This document shows positions 34,876 to 48,108 of a stretch of 64,000 nucleotides of DNA, one piece after another (within the stretch, counting starts at the first letter, position 1; every line of letters starts with the position of its first letter). The notes beneath the pieces are model-generated. The model was not told the DNA's origin and searched no databases. It saw only the letters and a program-made list of their open reading frames with translations. This DNA comes from Desmodesmus armatus. Lineage: Eukaryota; Chlorophyta; Chlorophyceae; Sphaeropleales; Scenedesmaceae. Both the position numbers and the translations under genes were made by a program. The DNA lies in the NCBI GenBank assembly GCA_007449985.2, contig VIIQ02000766.1, positions 62,001-126,000 of the forward strand. Reading direction: 5' to 3'.

Positions 34876-35589
34876 CTGTGAGGCTCAGTAGGCTCGTATG
34901 TCTGGGGAGAGGGCAAACAGGCTGAATTGTACATGTAGGCACGCTGAGCGCAGGCAGAGGGTGGTTGGGACTGGGGGGGGGGGGACCATGAAAGCTGGGG
35001 AGTGACTTGCTAAGATTGAACCTTGCACAAGCTATCATAGCATGCAGAGAGGTGCATGATGCATATGTTGCTGTGTGGACAACTGTGGTCAACCTGCCAC
35101 TGCAGTTGCATGCTGCTGTGCCTGATCAGTGGCTACACGTGCAGCTGTGGTGGTCCAGTGATCACTCACTGGGCAGGTGGCGCCTTGTGACACACTGATC
35201 TGCAGCATCAGGGACTTACAGAATCAGTCCAATATTTATTGACATCTGGTCTTTTGAAAGCATGGTGCGGCGGCACTGAATTGGGCCAAGGTCAGTATGC
35301 CCCCAGGTGCATGTGCACGTGAACACCTATAAACTGCCTGGGCTGGTTATGTTACTGGTGAACCAGCATTACCAGAAGGCAAGAGCGAAGTTGATGAGAT
35401 GCAGAGCAGTGTGTTGTGCCAGCAGCATTGGTGGGCGTCGATTACCACAGTCAGGGAGGCATCTTGCTTCATGCACTACCTGGCAGGCGGCATGTTGGGG
35501 TGTGGGCTTGCTCAGGCAGTTGTTGTAATGCCCTATGAGCCTAGCTTGGCTCCAGAAAGGGCGGTCAGGCGTGGCCCTGACCCAGTTTA

Positions 35590-35650
35590 GTAGTAGTAGT
35601 AGTAATAAGATCGCAGAGGCTGAAGCTGCCATGTCTGTCAACGAAAAGAA
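35590..35650. repeat. Second copy of the short dispersed element, with (TAG)n run
   Basis: A (TAG)5 run (minus strand: CTA repeats) leads into 45 bp that match 25208-25252 at 43 positions. On the minus strand the unit ends in CTTA followed by (CTA)n, like a retroelement 3' tail. Confidence 0.6.
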
Positions 35651-36220
35651 TGGTAAATTGATGCATGTGCATGTGCAAATGCGGCTGTACGAGCTTCGGG
35701 GCCCCCCAACCCTTGGCTCACTGTGACCTGAAGGTGCCTGGCCAGTTGCTGCCCTTCTGTTGGGCTGCATGTTGCATCAAAGCTCCGCTGTGATCATTGG
35801 TGCTGGGTCATGCTGGCTGTTCCTCCTGCTGGGCTGCTCAGGCAGTTGTGCTATGTGGCCAATCCGGAACTGGCTGACAGTTTTGTGCGCATCAGCGCTA
35901 GCTGTAATTAATGAGCATAAACCCTGACCAACGGTTTTTGGCACCTAGTTGGCAATGCTTTGCATTTGACCCCGCCTAAAAAAGCATGGCATGGTGCTGA
36001 TTTGTCGTCGCTGCAAACACTGATGGCCACAAACACTGATGGACGTGGTTATTGGGAGCAGAACACTTCCAGTCGTGTGCGTATGTACCACTTGATTATA
36101 GCTGGTGGTCTGCAAGGCAGCGATGACCGCCGGTCAATACCTGGTATTGCCAGGCCAACTCAAACTGAGGCAAAAGGATTTTGGCCGTTGCAGCACACCT
36201 CATCAAACATTTCACCCGCA

Positions 36221-36225
36221 TTACA
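36221..36225 (-). terminator. TGTAA poly(A) signal candidate for TRAPPC8
   Basis: TGTAA on the coding strand, about 55 nt past the TRAPPC8 stop codon. It matches the chlorophyte poly(A) signal. Confidence 0.5.
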
Positions 36226-36279
36226 GCTGTCTCAATTCCAATTCCCAATTTAATCTGTACAGCAGCGAAAGCAGCCTGC

Positions 36280-39200
36280 TCAGGCAGGCTCCACCCGCAG
36301 AACAGCAGGCTCCCCCATCTTGCTGCCCTGCCGCCGCCTGCCTGCCCCCGCTACACTCCCTGGCCCCTCCACCAACTGCCACTCCACAACATAGTCGTCT
36401 ATCACATACACCCCCGGCCTGAACACAGCCACCTGCAGCGCCACATCAGCACTGCTGCCGGGCTGCAGCGACTGCAGCGTCACTCGAGTGACACCACACC
36501 ACACGTGGTCCGGCCCAGGAGGCAGGCCAGCCTGGAACTCCTGCTGCTGCTGGTTACCTGCCAGGTCCTGTTGTCCCACACCCCTGGCACCGCCAGGGAG
36601 GCCAGATCCAGCAGCAGCAGCAGCACCTGCTGTCGGCAGACCCTGCTTGGGTGACATGCCAGGCACCCTCCCAGGACCCCCTGTGCTGGGCAGTGCTGTG
36701 GCTGCTGCAGGGAAGGGCGTGACACCACCTGCAGGTGCTGCTGTAGCTGTAGCAGGGTAGATGCCGCCGAACCCTCCACCACCGCTTAGTCCACCCGCTG
36801 CTGCAGGTGCTGCAGGCATGGTGACCCCCTGCTGCTGCTGCTGCTGCTGCTGCCGGCCAGCAGCAGCACCCCCATGCACGCTGCTGCCTGCACTCCCACC
36901 GTCCTCACTGCCTCCTGAAGCACCACCAGGGGAGGGGAAGCGAAGGCCAGACCCCACCAGGCCCCCAGTGAGGGCTCCAAGGTTGAACCCGCCAAGCCCT
37001 AAACCCTCAGCAGCAGCGGACGCAGCAGCTGCAGCGGGTGCAAGCATACTCAGGCCACTGGCGCCTGTGCTCGTAGGTGGGGTGCGGGATTTGGGTGGGA
37101 GGCCAGAGTCTCCAAGAGCAGCAGCAGCTGGCGGCGGGGGTCCAGGCATGTACCCTGCCACAGACGGAGCAAAGCCCTGCTGCAACCCTCCTGCTCCTGC
37201 TGCTGCAGGGCCGGGGAGCTGCTGCTGCTGCTGTTGAAGGGTGTAGCCTCCTGCCGCTGCAGGCGCCAAAGTCCCTGGGAAGTGCTGCTGTTGCTGCTGC
37301 ATGTATGGCTGCCCTGCCGCTGCTGCTGCCGCTGGCATGGCCGTTGGAGGCCCCATCAGTTGCTGCTGAGCAGGCTGCCCCCCTGAGCAGCAGCACCGGC
37401 AGCAGGCTGCATTCCCAACAGCCCAGGATGCTTCGCACCAGGTGGGCTCGGGCTGCAAAACCACGCATGCTCGCTGCTCAAGCCCTGCCACGCGTCTGAC
37501 GCCCGCACCGTGACCTGCACCGCTGCCACCCCGCAGTTGCGCAGCCGCAGCCGCAGGGGAACAACACAGGTGGAGGCGGCCCTGAAAACATGCCTTATGC
37601 TGGGGGCCTTGCCTGCTGCGCTGTGAGGGCCGGAAGCACTGCTGCCTTGAGATGGCGCCTGTGCTGCTAACTGCAGGGAGGCAGGGCCCTCTAGGGTCAT
37701 CCGAACTGGGTTGAGCCGCTGAGCTGCACACAGGTCATAGAATGTCAGCAACCCCACCCTCTGCTGCTGCTGCTGCAAGGGGACAGTCCCCACTGGTGCA
37801 GGCTGCATGGGTTGGAACCGCCACAGCAGCAGGAGGTCGACAGGCGGTTCGGCAACCAGCGCTGACTGCTTGTAGTCCCGGGCGATGCCTCTCAACCCCG
37901 CCGCCGCAGCGGCCGCGGCGTCAGCAGCAGTAGGTGTGTTGCCACTGCTGCCAGCAGTCTGCTGCTGCTGCTGCAACGGCAGCTGACCATTTCTGCTTCT
38001 GCTGTAGAAGTAGTGTAAAGGGCCCTGCTGCAGCGGTACAAACTGCGAACTGCTGCCACCACTGCTGCCCCTGCTGCCACCAGCAGCAGGCGCTGCTGCG
38101 CTGGACGCCGGTGACAGCAGCTGCAGGTAGTGCATGCTGCTCTCACCCGCTGACAGCACGACGTTTGGCGCCATCGACTGCTGCGGTGCTGCTGCGGCAG
38201 CAGTGGCAGCAATGGCGGCTGCACTGCTGCCACTGCTGCCGCTGAACGGAGTGAGCCGCCACCCGCTGTCCAGGCCTGCTGTCAAGCAGCTGACCTGCTG
38301 GAGCTGCAGCTGGCCACGCGGTGCCTCCTGCACATAGGCAAGGAAGGTAGACAGACAGCACAGCACAGCACAACCCTCAGTGCCATTGCACCTTGACAGC
38401 TTGCTTGAGTGCCCAGTGGTCCAGGTGACTGTTGCTTAGCTGGCTGACTGGCTAGTCGCACAGGTGCTTTGCTCGGGACTGTCAACACGCACATCAAGCA
38501 GCACAATGCCCAACCCAATGCCCCTTGCACACAGCCCTTCCATACTTGCCTTTGCTTCTATGTTCAATTGTCCAATGATCTACTGCTCACACAGCAGGAC
38601 CCACCTTGCTGTAAGTTGCCTCCAACTTGAGTGTGTAGCTGGCCAGGTCTGCTGCTGAGGGGCTGACCGCAGGGCTCAGCTCCAGGAGGGGTGACACAGC
38701 CAACACGTGGTGACTCAGCAGCACACGGTACCGCATAGCAGCACTCACCAACACCTGCAGGCAGCAGCAGACAGGACCACAGACACGTGTATGCAGCGAC
38801 GGCCAGTACTGATTTGGGGCACACTGGCAACACTGACAGTACCTGCTCTTTGGCTGTGCTAACAAGCTAATTGTACAAAGCTACTGACCTACTTGACAAC
38901 ACAACGAAGGCATGATGTTTGCTCCTCAACAACACAAAAACAGATTAACATTGGCTATCAGCTTGGTGCACAGTTGTCACAATGTGTGCAGATCGCACCA
39001 GCACAGCATTGGCAACACAGAAGAGGCAGAGAGCTTCTGGCAAACCACACATGTAGTGTAGGCAGCAACGTACACACTGGTGTACATAATTGCCTACACT
39101 GCATATGCAGCATGCAGCAAGCCCTCTGCGTCTTTCAGCGCTGCAAAGGCTGCGCCCATGCACTCTGCAACATCCATAAAACCCTCAATGCGGCATGCAG

Positions 39201-42200
39201 CAAAGCGGTTGCGAAACAAAGGAGCGGGTGGGTGTACAGCCATTTACCTGCGGCTCACAGAACCAGATGCACTGGAAGTCAAACCTGCCAGCCTCCAACA
39301 GGTGTAACCACATTGGCACCGTCACACTTTGACCAGGCTCCAGCACCAGCTCAGCATCCGCAAAAGCAAACACCCCGGCAGCAGCAGCAGCACCCAAATC
39401 AACGGCACCATCGCCGCTGGCAGCAGCAGCACCTGCTGCAGCAGAACGCCCCAGCGTCGACTGGCTGCGCTGGTCTCTACTGCTGCTGCTGGGCGAGGCG
39501 GCTGCACCAGCAACAGCTGGGATGGATGGCGAGCTGTGTATGTGCGGCAAGTGGGGGTCGAGATGCGTCCCACTGATGCCGCTGCTGTGATCCAGGTGCG
39601 CTGCTGCTGCAGCGGCGGCGGCGGCTGGTGCTGCTGCTGCTGCTGCTTGCTGGTTGTGGTCGCGGGTGACCAAGGTGGCACCGCTGGATTTGTGGCGGCG
39701 GTGCATGGCACGCTGCTTGGCCAGGGTGATGACGTCAGCACCGCCTGAACAATCAGACCAGCATGAGACAGGCAGGCAGGGTTTTGTCAACAAGGCAGAT
39801 GCAGGACTCTCAGGGGCAAGGACCAGAACCACCTTGAACAGTGTGACAGCCAACAAAGGCCATACAGAAACTGTTTGACAAAGAGTCTGCAGCTCTTGCA
39901 AATGCCCAAGATGCCATGAGACTGCCACAGCACTGCCTCACCTTGCAGTGTGGACCAGACATCAGTGTTGTCGCCAGCAGCGCCTGCTCCTGCTGCTGCT
40001 GCTCCCAGTGCAACCAGGGGGCTGCTGATCGCCGCCTTCAGCTTGCGCGCCGCCACAAGCCCAACATTGCGCAGCGTCACCTGTGGGAACATTTCGAAAA
40101 GGGAAGACCTCATATGCTACCAATCAGTGACAACTCTTGTCCGACGCCTGGGTAGGATGACCGATTCTCAAAGCTTTCGTGGATTGACTGGGTGTAGCTG
40201 ATGGCCCGTCCATGCTGCCCAGAAGTGACCCGAATGCAGTGGCCTGGTGGGAGCAACCTTCCTCACGTTGGCCCGCTCAGCCGTGTGTGCCCGCCCCACC
40301 CAGTCCAGCCCACCTGCACCCTTAGCAGCTCCCCCCCTGCTGCTGTTGTGGGCAGTCCTGCAATGGACAGCTCCAGGCGAGGCATGCCCTTCAGCACATG
40401 GAACAGCAGACGCCGGCTTGGAGGGTAGTGCTTCTGCTGGCTGGGCCTGCACAAAGGAAGGGGTTGAGGCTGTTGGAGTGGAGGCTCAGCAATACAGGAG
40501 AAGGGCTGACAACATCCAAGGGTTGTTGACACCTAGCAGGCCCAAAAAAGTTTTGGCTGGGTCAGGGGCTGCTCAGGGCATGCCAGAGGGAAAAGCTGTG
40601 CGTCGTTCTTGTGAGCCAAGGGGCTGCAGCGATCGTCCCTCCCGCTGATGTCACCAGTGGGGAGGATGACCGTCACAGGCCATGAGCTCACAAGAGCAAG
40701 CGCTGCCAGGCACTTCCCAAGCCACAACCTCAGAAGCCTCTGTCCCCCAGCCTTACACACTGAAGTAGAATGAACAGAGCATTGATTAGGTCATTGGGAT
40801 GCCGACCGGGCATATCTGGTCAACACAAAGACAGCACTGAGCAGCAACAATGCAGGCAGTGGCTGCACTGCAGCAGCAAGTCTCTCTGCACCCACCTGTC
40901 CCCCTTGGGTCGCTTGCGGCGCCGCCCCTTGATGGCAAACTCCAGGTAGCCCTCGGCAGTGCCAGCCAGCAGCCAGCTGACACCCAGCACACGCAGCCAA
41001 CCAGCAGCAAGCGGCCGCACCACCAGCCGCTCTGACAGCACCTCACCTGCAGGATGCATGACAGCGTGTCTTAGAGGTGAGTAACAAGTAATATCAACAG
41101 CAGCTGGTGCTACAACAAGTGGCTGCCCTCAGACCCCTTGCTGTGATTGCATGTGGCCGCACAGTTCATGTTGGGTGTCATGAGCGGCTACTGCCACCCA
41201 CCCAGCTGTAGGGCATATCTCAGCCACACCGTGCACCATCAAGCATGACGCTCCTGCACGTTTTCCGCTGTTTTGTCCACCCCTGTGCTAGGCGCCCGTC
41301 CAACTGGGACTGCTGCAGCTGGTACACAGTCAGCCGCTACCCGTGCCGCCACACCACCATGCAGCCCCAGACACACGAATTCTGACATGAAACTCTGTAT
41401 GTACTGTATCCACCCACCCATCCACTCGCCCACCCACCCACCTGGATGCAGGCTGAACTGTGACTCCATGACCAGCACCTCCTCTGGGTTGACCGCAGTG
41501 CCAGCAGGACCCGCAGTTCCTGCTGCTGGTGCTGCAGCCCCTGCTGCCTGCTTGTCTGCAGGAGTGAACTGCACATGTAGCCGCACCCTGCTGAGGGCCA
41601 GCTTGACCTGCAGGGGGTTCTTGAAGGTGACTACAACACCGATGTCCTCTCCTGCAGCTACAGTGTTGAACTCCTCACCATCGTGCACCTGTGACGAACA
41701 CAGTGCACAGCAGCAGGACAACAATCACAACCAATCATGGCGCTGCCAGCGTTTGTGTGTTGGTGTGGCCGCAAGTACACTCACGGGCACGGTGTAGGCA
41801 GTGCAACGTGGCACCATCCATGATAAACCTCTAGTAAGCAGTGTTTCATCAAGCCAGGTCAGCGTTGGGTCAAAACAAACGTGCAGTGCCAGTTGGCGAT
41901 GCCAGGCCTAGTCAAGAACACCATGAGGTCGTGCCAAGTGCACCAACGAGCAACATCAGCTCACCTGCTTGGCGCCTTCCAACCAGTTAGTGGAGGGCAT
42001 GTCCCCGCCAGCCACCAGCTGCTCTAGCTGGCCCCACACAGCAGCTGGGGACGTAGCGGCGTCACCGCTGCCTTCTGACGACGGTCCGGCTGCTGCTGCA
42101 GTTGCCGCGCTAGATGCGTAGCAGCGCATGTCGGCGTGCTGGACCACCACCGTGTCGTGGACGACTGCCGGCAGCGGCAGGTTGGGGATAGCCTGCACAC

Positions 42201-45200
42201 AATTCCAACACTTGAATCAACCACCAAAGCGCAAAGAACCAGCGTGCTAATATCTTACGCCTTGCCTTCAACTGCCATCAACTGCCACTCATGGGATGTG
42301 TCTTTCGTAGCTTACTTGTGTGATGCACAGAAGCCGGACAGCTGCATGTGTTATTGGTGCATTCTGTGTGTGTGTGCCACCCCAAGCTGCATGCTCACCC
42401 CAGTGATGCCCTGCGACTTGACAGTCTCCAGGAACTGGTTGAGGTAGTGGGCCTGCGCTGCAGGCGGTCTGTGGGCACAGTCCAGCAAGGCCGTTTGATG
42501 CCGCAGCATGCCTGCACAGCAGCAAACAGAACGCTATTCAGTGGTGACCGCCGTCCACGCAGGTTGCCGGACCTGCCAGACCTGCTGACTGGGAAGTGCA
42601 TTGTGCTTCCGGACAGGACACTGATGCCTGCGGAGGTTCAGGCAAGCTCCCTGCTACAGCCAGCCCAAAGCACTTTCAGCTGTGCAAGACTGTGAAGCTG
42701 CCAGTAGCAGGTCCCGTTGTCTCCTACACCTTGGCATGATCAAGCTTGATCCAGCACACACCTGGCCCGTCTGCCAGCTCAGCACACTGCCTGCCCAGCA
42801 CCTCGTGCAGGTGCTCGTTGATGTGCTGCCATGAGCTGGTGGAGTAGAGCTCAGTAACCTGCAGGACACACATCACCAAGCAGGGCATGTGCACACTTGT
42901 GTGTAAGAGGCTGCGAAGGTTATGCCCAGCAAGTGGACACATTCAACGCAGAATTGAACCAGCTTGCACACAGCTTTCCACAGGTCGTGCTTGTGCTGAT
43001 CAACCCCATATCCCACACCCACATGGCCCAGCTGTCTTGCCCTAGTCAAGCACGCACAGCTAAAGGAAGCCAGGCTGCAGGAGCTGTTGACTCATTACAG
43101 CAGCACTAGCGGCTGCAGGACTTGAGAAATCTACAGCTGATATAGTCGGCGATCGTGCTGGTGTGTCCGGTCTACCCACCCCTGTCTCTTGCGTGCACAC
43201 CTACCTGCAGGTAGCAGTGCACCGCCAAGCGCTTCTGCTTGGCTGCATGGTAGCGCAGTCCTGCCAGCACCAGGTGGAAGGCGGCCTTACGGGCGCAGGG
43301 TGGGGCGCAGCGCATCAGCTCATACGCTGCAGCCTCCAGCAGCAGCGCTGCACGCGCAGTCTCCTCGTCAAAGTGTGCCCGCATGAGACTGTTGTTGGCT
43401 GCTAGGTGCCTGCAACAATGCCAGCAGCAGCACAAGACAAACTGGCCGTGGCTGTCCTTCCTCTCTCTGCCACATGCTTGCTTAGAACACTCTGTAAACT
43501 CTGGACACTCAAGCCTGATGCACCCCGCTGACATCTGTTGCCTCTTAAGGCATCAAACATGGCAAGGTTGCTCTTGGGGAGTATGGACGGAGATGCGTTT
43601 GTTTGGTGTCCAATAGGGGCGTACTTCCCACCAGCTGGCCACGGAGATTGAGCCCTTCCGACAGCAAAACCCCCCGCACCCAGCACCCAGCTGTCCCTAC
43701 CTGCCCAGGGCTGCCTGGTATGCTGCCGCGGTCATCATGACGCGTGTGGCCAGCATGCGGCCCTGCCTGCCCCTCAGCTTGCTGTAGTGCTCAAAGGCGC
43801 GGTTGAAGTACTTGATGGGGTCAACAGACGGGTCCTGGGTCAGGATGGAGCACACCCCAATCATCTCCTGCAGCCAGCAGCAATGCAGCCAGCACAAAGC
43901 ACAGATCACAAACTTTCTGCAGGGGTTGTCCTCTGGGGATGCCCATCCATTTGCACACCTAGCAGCTGCTGCATCTTCGTTGAAGTCAGCCGGGCTGCCA
44001 GGCTGCACTGCAGCTGCCCATCACCGGACTGGAGGACTGAGCTGTTTGCTACACTGCACCTGGCCTGGCGCCAAAGCCAGCTTGTACCTCACAACACCAG
44101 GTTTCTGTCATTCAGCATGAACAAGACTGATCATTACATGATGTCTCCTACTTCGCAGGAATCCACCAGTCTGCTCTTGAGGTCCGTGCAACCCTGAAAA
44201 CCAGATGCGGATGGAAACTCTTGCCTTCCTGATACACGCACCTCAGCGCCTGCATACCACTTGCTGTTGGGTGCTGCCAGGTAGTCCTGTGCTGCCAGCC
44301 TGTAGTGCACCACAGCAAACTCGTACTGCCCCAGCATGAAGGCCAGGTCTGACAGGCAGCGCATCTGGCCCTCAACACTGTGCCAGGAGTAAGGGGACTC
44401 CTGCAGTGCAAGCGAGTCAGGTGCATGGACAAACCAAGGGGCAACAACAAGTGAACCCAAACACACCATTGTGGACTGACCATTTTGTCATAGAATTGCG
44501 TGGTGGTCTTGACAGGGGAGCTGAGGGGCATGCAACACAGTAGTGTGGCACCTGTTTCAGCAGCTGCAGCTGGAAACATGAGTGTTGTCAACGAGTCTCA
44601 TCGCCTGGTGCACCGCTGTTGGGCCTGCAGGCCATGCTACTGACTCAAAAACTGTTGCAGTGTGTCACTCAATGCATTGGAGCTGCCTCCAGGTTAGCGA
44701 ACTGCCATGCGCAAACCCCACTGACCTGCACTGGCCCTGTCTCCCCTGCTGCACCCTTCCACAGCCGGCTGAGGCGGTTCTTGAGGCCCTTGCGGGCGGC
44801 TGCAGCAGCAACGGTGGCAGACAAGCACACTGCTCACCAGGCTGTCCAATGGTGATAGAGAAACAGCTCAGTGTATACAGCCAGACACCTTGGGCAGTTC
44901 GTAGGGCACATGCAAAGGGCATGCTTCCTTTGACATGCAAGTCGACGCATCCCCTACCCACAACCAGGAGAGCTGAACAACCTCACCGCAACCCCATTGA
45001 TAAGAAAACCCCAGGCACGAGACCTATCATCCAACCCAGGAATCAGCTCCCTGCTCACCTGTGATGCTGAGGTTGAGCCGTGCGATGCGCTCTTCTAGCT
45101 TTGGCAGCACACTGCGCTCAGTGAAGTCACGCAGCAGCTGGCCTGCAGCAGCCATGTCATCTGCACCCAGCCCAGCTCCCAACCCGCCAGGCGGCTCCTG

Positions 45201-47723
45201 GGGACGAGACGTTGGTTCGCCTGCAGGGGGCAAAGCGGCAGGCACACTTGCCAACAATCCCAGCTGCAGTGTACACAGGCTGGCTTGCCACGGCCTGCTA
45301 CGTTGGGTATTCGCCAAGGAAAACTGCGGCTGCTAGGGGGTGCAACACCTACAGGGTCCAAACCTTGCTGCACTTGTAACTTTGCCAGCGTGCATGTTTG
45401 GGGAGGCCCCACTTGTCAAACAGGAAGGGTGTTCAGCACCGAACCCAACAGCGGCGATAGCTACTTATTACTGTGCATTGCTGGAGACGCCTGCTGTGAC
45501 CAAACCCAGCGCTTGTTCTGCAAAGGGCGACACCAAGACACGCACACCTGCACCGCCCTTGGCCAAGCAGGCGTGCCGGCAGGCTTGGAAGGCGGCTGGT
45601 GGCAGCGCAGCGGCAGCAGCACCAGCAGCCCCGGCAGCTGAACCGCCGGCGTACAACTTGAGCAGCGAGCAGTTGGCACCACCATAGGTGTTGCTCAGGG
45701 TGGCCAGGTTCTGCAGCGCCCTGCGTGATGCACATGTTCACCACACGGTCAAGCCGCAAATCGCTTCCGCAAACACACCACTGCAGTGGCCACCTATGTG
45801 TCCGCATACACTTGCATGGCAGCAAGGCGCACTCGCCTGCGCAACTTGGCTTCAACGACCCCAGTTAGGATAGCTTGGGACTGCAATGCTGATGTGTTCA
45901 GCACCAAACACACCTGCCGTCCTCCATGCATGTGGCATCCTGCACCAGCACGAAATGCTTTGCCATGACATGGTCTCTCAGAGGCACCATGCTCTCTGAG
46001 GCCATCAGTGGCAGCTGCTGCTCAGGCTGCAGGAGCTTCTCCGCCACCTGCAGAGGAGAAGTGGTGTCTGCCGGCATGCAGAACAGACCTGCAGGACAGA
46101 GCGACGGGACACACAGCACAGGCATGTGTGTGCTGCTGGATTGCAAAGAAGCTTGCATGTCGAAACTGCCAGAGTGTCGTGTATTTTAGGGAACCGGCAA
46201 GGGAACAAAACCAGGCGCTGACACGCCTGGCAGGAAAATGCTAGACATGCACGATGCTGGTGGGTGCAAATGACGCTGTAGCCAGCTGATTTGACTTGAT
46301 GCCCACTCACTAGCGCACGCGTGGCAAAGAAAGCCACGCCACCTGCAACTGTGATCATGGTGCTTTAGCATGCATTGCTGCTGCATCAGCCACCCGACAC
46401 CACAGTTCAACCATGAGCACACTCTACAATTGGTCACCTGCTACTGCCGGCCATGCTGCGCTGCTGTCAGCTAATTGTGCAAGACTCTTGCAATTCTGCC
46501 ATCAGTGGCGCACCTGCTACTGGGTGGTCCAGGGTCTCATGGTCTGTGAACTGCAGCAGCCGCAGGAACTCTGCTTGATAGGCATCATACCAAGGGTTGA
46601 CAGCCTCTGGCGCCTCTGCGGGGCGCACAGGCAGTCGCAGCTGGGGTCAGAGCAGAGCTGAACAGCATACATGGGCCCATGCGCAACATGTGCGCCTTGT
46701 GCGTGCAATGCGCACATCAGTTTGTAAAGGTCTGGCACGCTGGGCAGATCCTGTGTCCTCCTAGAGAGGCGCGCAGTTTTTGCAAGCGCTGACCCCTGAA
46801 AGTCAGAAGCCTCAACATAATTAATGTTCATCAATATTTTGAACCAGAAACGACAGCTCTAGGCGCTGCTGGACGCCACTGGCAGTCAGCACTGCACTGA
46901 CAGGCTGCCCACTGCTGCGCCCTGCTGTGACCAACTGCTTTGGGAGCACTTGGGCTGCAAAAGGTGGAAGCCATGATTTACAACGCACACAATGCACACA
47001 ATGGCCAGTGTGCCGTGATAACCTTGGACCATTTTGCGTGTGGGTACTCACCCCTTTGCACGTGCTGAATGATGTTACCGGATGGCTGCAGCTGGGCATG
47101 CCGCTGCGACTCCACATCCAGCACCTGCTGCAGCCGCTCATCAATCACCTGCTGGATGAGAACAGCAGCAGTGCAGACAGTCCCCAATGCCATACACTTG
47201 TTGCCTTGCAACTACTGCAAGCCTTCATTTCAGGTGGTGATGCTTCCTTGGCTGATCCAGATAAGCAGCAAAAGCCTCAGCAGCTGCATGAGAATGTTGT
47301 GACATGGTTGCTTGACCTGCATCACTGGTCTAGTCAGGCTGCTGCAAGGGCTGTTTCCTTTTGCGCACCTCAGGGCCCGGTTGGAACATAGCTGTCCCGG
47401 GGTAGAGCGCCAACTGCACCTCCTGAACCCTCATGGAGTACTCCCCTAGTCGCATGGGCACTGCAACAGCAAGGCCCTCCAAGGTTACCGGGCAGTGGTT
47501 CTTGGCCCTGACAGGGACCTCCTGGGTTTATGATGAGCCTGGTTGTGCTCATGGCAGAACTACGTCTGCGCTCACCATTCAGCTTGTTCACCAACGATAC
47601 AGGGCGCAGCAGGTCGATGATGGAGAGGCCGGTCCTTGCAAGCACTGCTTCTGCTGCTGGTGAGGAAAAGACACCGACCGGAAGCCGCTGCTTCTCACGC
47701 AGTCTTGCTTTCAGCTGCTCCAT
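36280..47723 (-). CDS. TRAPPC8: TRAPPC8 / Trs85 subunit of the TRAPPIII tethering complex, with an apparent frameshift
   Basis: TRAPPIII activates Rab1/Ypt1 in ER-Golgi traffic and autophagy; Trs85 defines the complex. My exons: 47723-47576, 47521-47369, 47148-47052, 46954-46845, 46640-46514, 46342-46311, 46047-45914, 45836-45810, 45720-45548, 45220-45059, 44799-44726, 44507-44481, 44400-44242, 43867-43701, 43409-43205, 42858-42762, 42511-42399, 42192-41965, 41688-41442, 41046-40896, 40446-40314, 40080-39942, 39744-39248, 38754-38605 and 38327-36280, about 1,860 aa. Family signatures: LSIIDLLRP and VPVRAKN near the start, WYDAYQAEFLRLLQ and HETLDHPVA, EERIARLNLSI, RKGLKNRLSRLW, SVEGQMRCLSDLAFMLGQYE, CYASS then FKNPLQVKLALS, and a C-terminal Ig-like part (YVIDDYVVEW). 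The last exon changes frame at six C's (37378-37383). The exon 1-2 junction is off by one base unless a weak donor is used. Exons 4, 9 and 12 borders are tentative. Poly-Gln/Ala inserts are frequent near the C-terminus. Confidence 0.85.
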
Positions 47724-47879
47724 GGTTAGTGAAAGCGGCCTCTAGGGGCCAGGCATACGGCTATGGCATGTGTACAGTAATGGATCTATCAGATCAGGAA
47801 GTTTTGAAAGGGACGTAGTTGAGCAAACCTTACGACACCCGGCACTCCAACCATCACCGTTTACTTGTGGCAACGTGTG

Positions 47880-48108
47880 CTACCTTGCTTGCGAATGCCA
47901 CTGAACAGCTGTGCAGGTAGTTGACAACCACCGCTGAAGACGCAGCACGTAAGCGGGCCCTCTGATCGTATCAACCTTTTACCTGCAGCGCTTGCTGTAC
48001 AAGAACTCTTGCTAGATCCGGAGCGCGAAACCTCGGCCAGGTAGTGGCATCCTGATGCCGCTGTATGCATTCAACACTCATGAATGCTGACTCTAGCTTC
48101 TCTGCTGC
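47880..48108 (-). CDS. Possible terminal exons of an unidentified gene
   Basis: Two candidate exons, 48108-47983 and 47933-47880, have good borders (TTTGCAG|GCA, CTGCAG|GTAAAA, CTTCAG|CGG) and join in phase 0 to a TAG stop, giving 59 residues that begin AAEKLESAFMSVE and include WPRFRAPDLARVLVQQ. The composition looks like real protein, not repeat translation. No upstream exon was found because repeats begin soon after. It could be the remains of a gene cut by the retroelement cluster. It ends 157 bp upstream of the TRAPPC8 start. Function unknown. Confidence 0.35.

Larger units (their letters stand above)
34876..36279. other. Convergent intergenic region, no gene seen
   Basis: 1.4 kb between the Cys-rich gene (+) and TRAPPC8 (-). 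Contains a run of about 11 G near 34974-34984, the second copy of the short dispersed element (35590-35650), and a TGTAA near 36221. No coding signal is supported. Confidence 0.5.
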
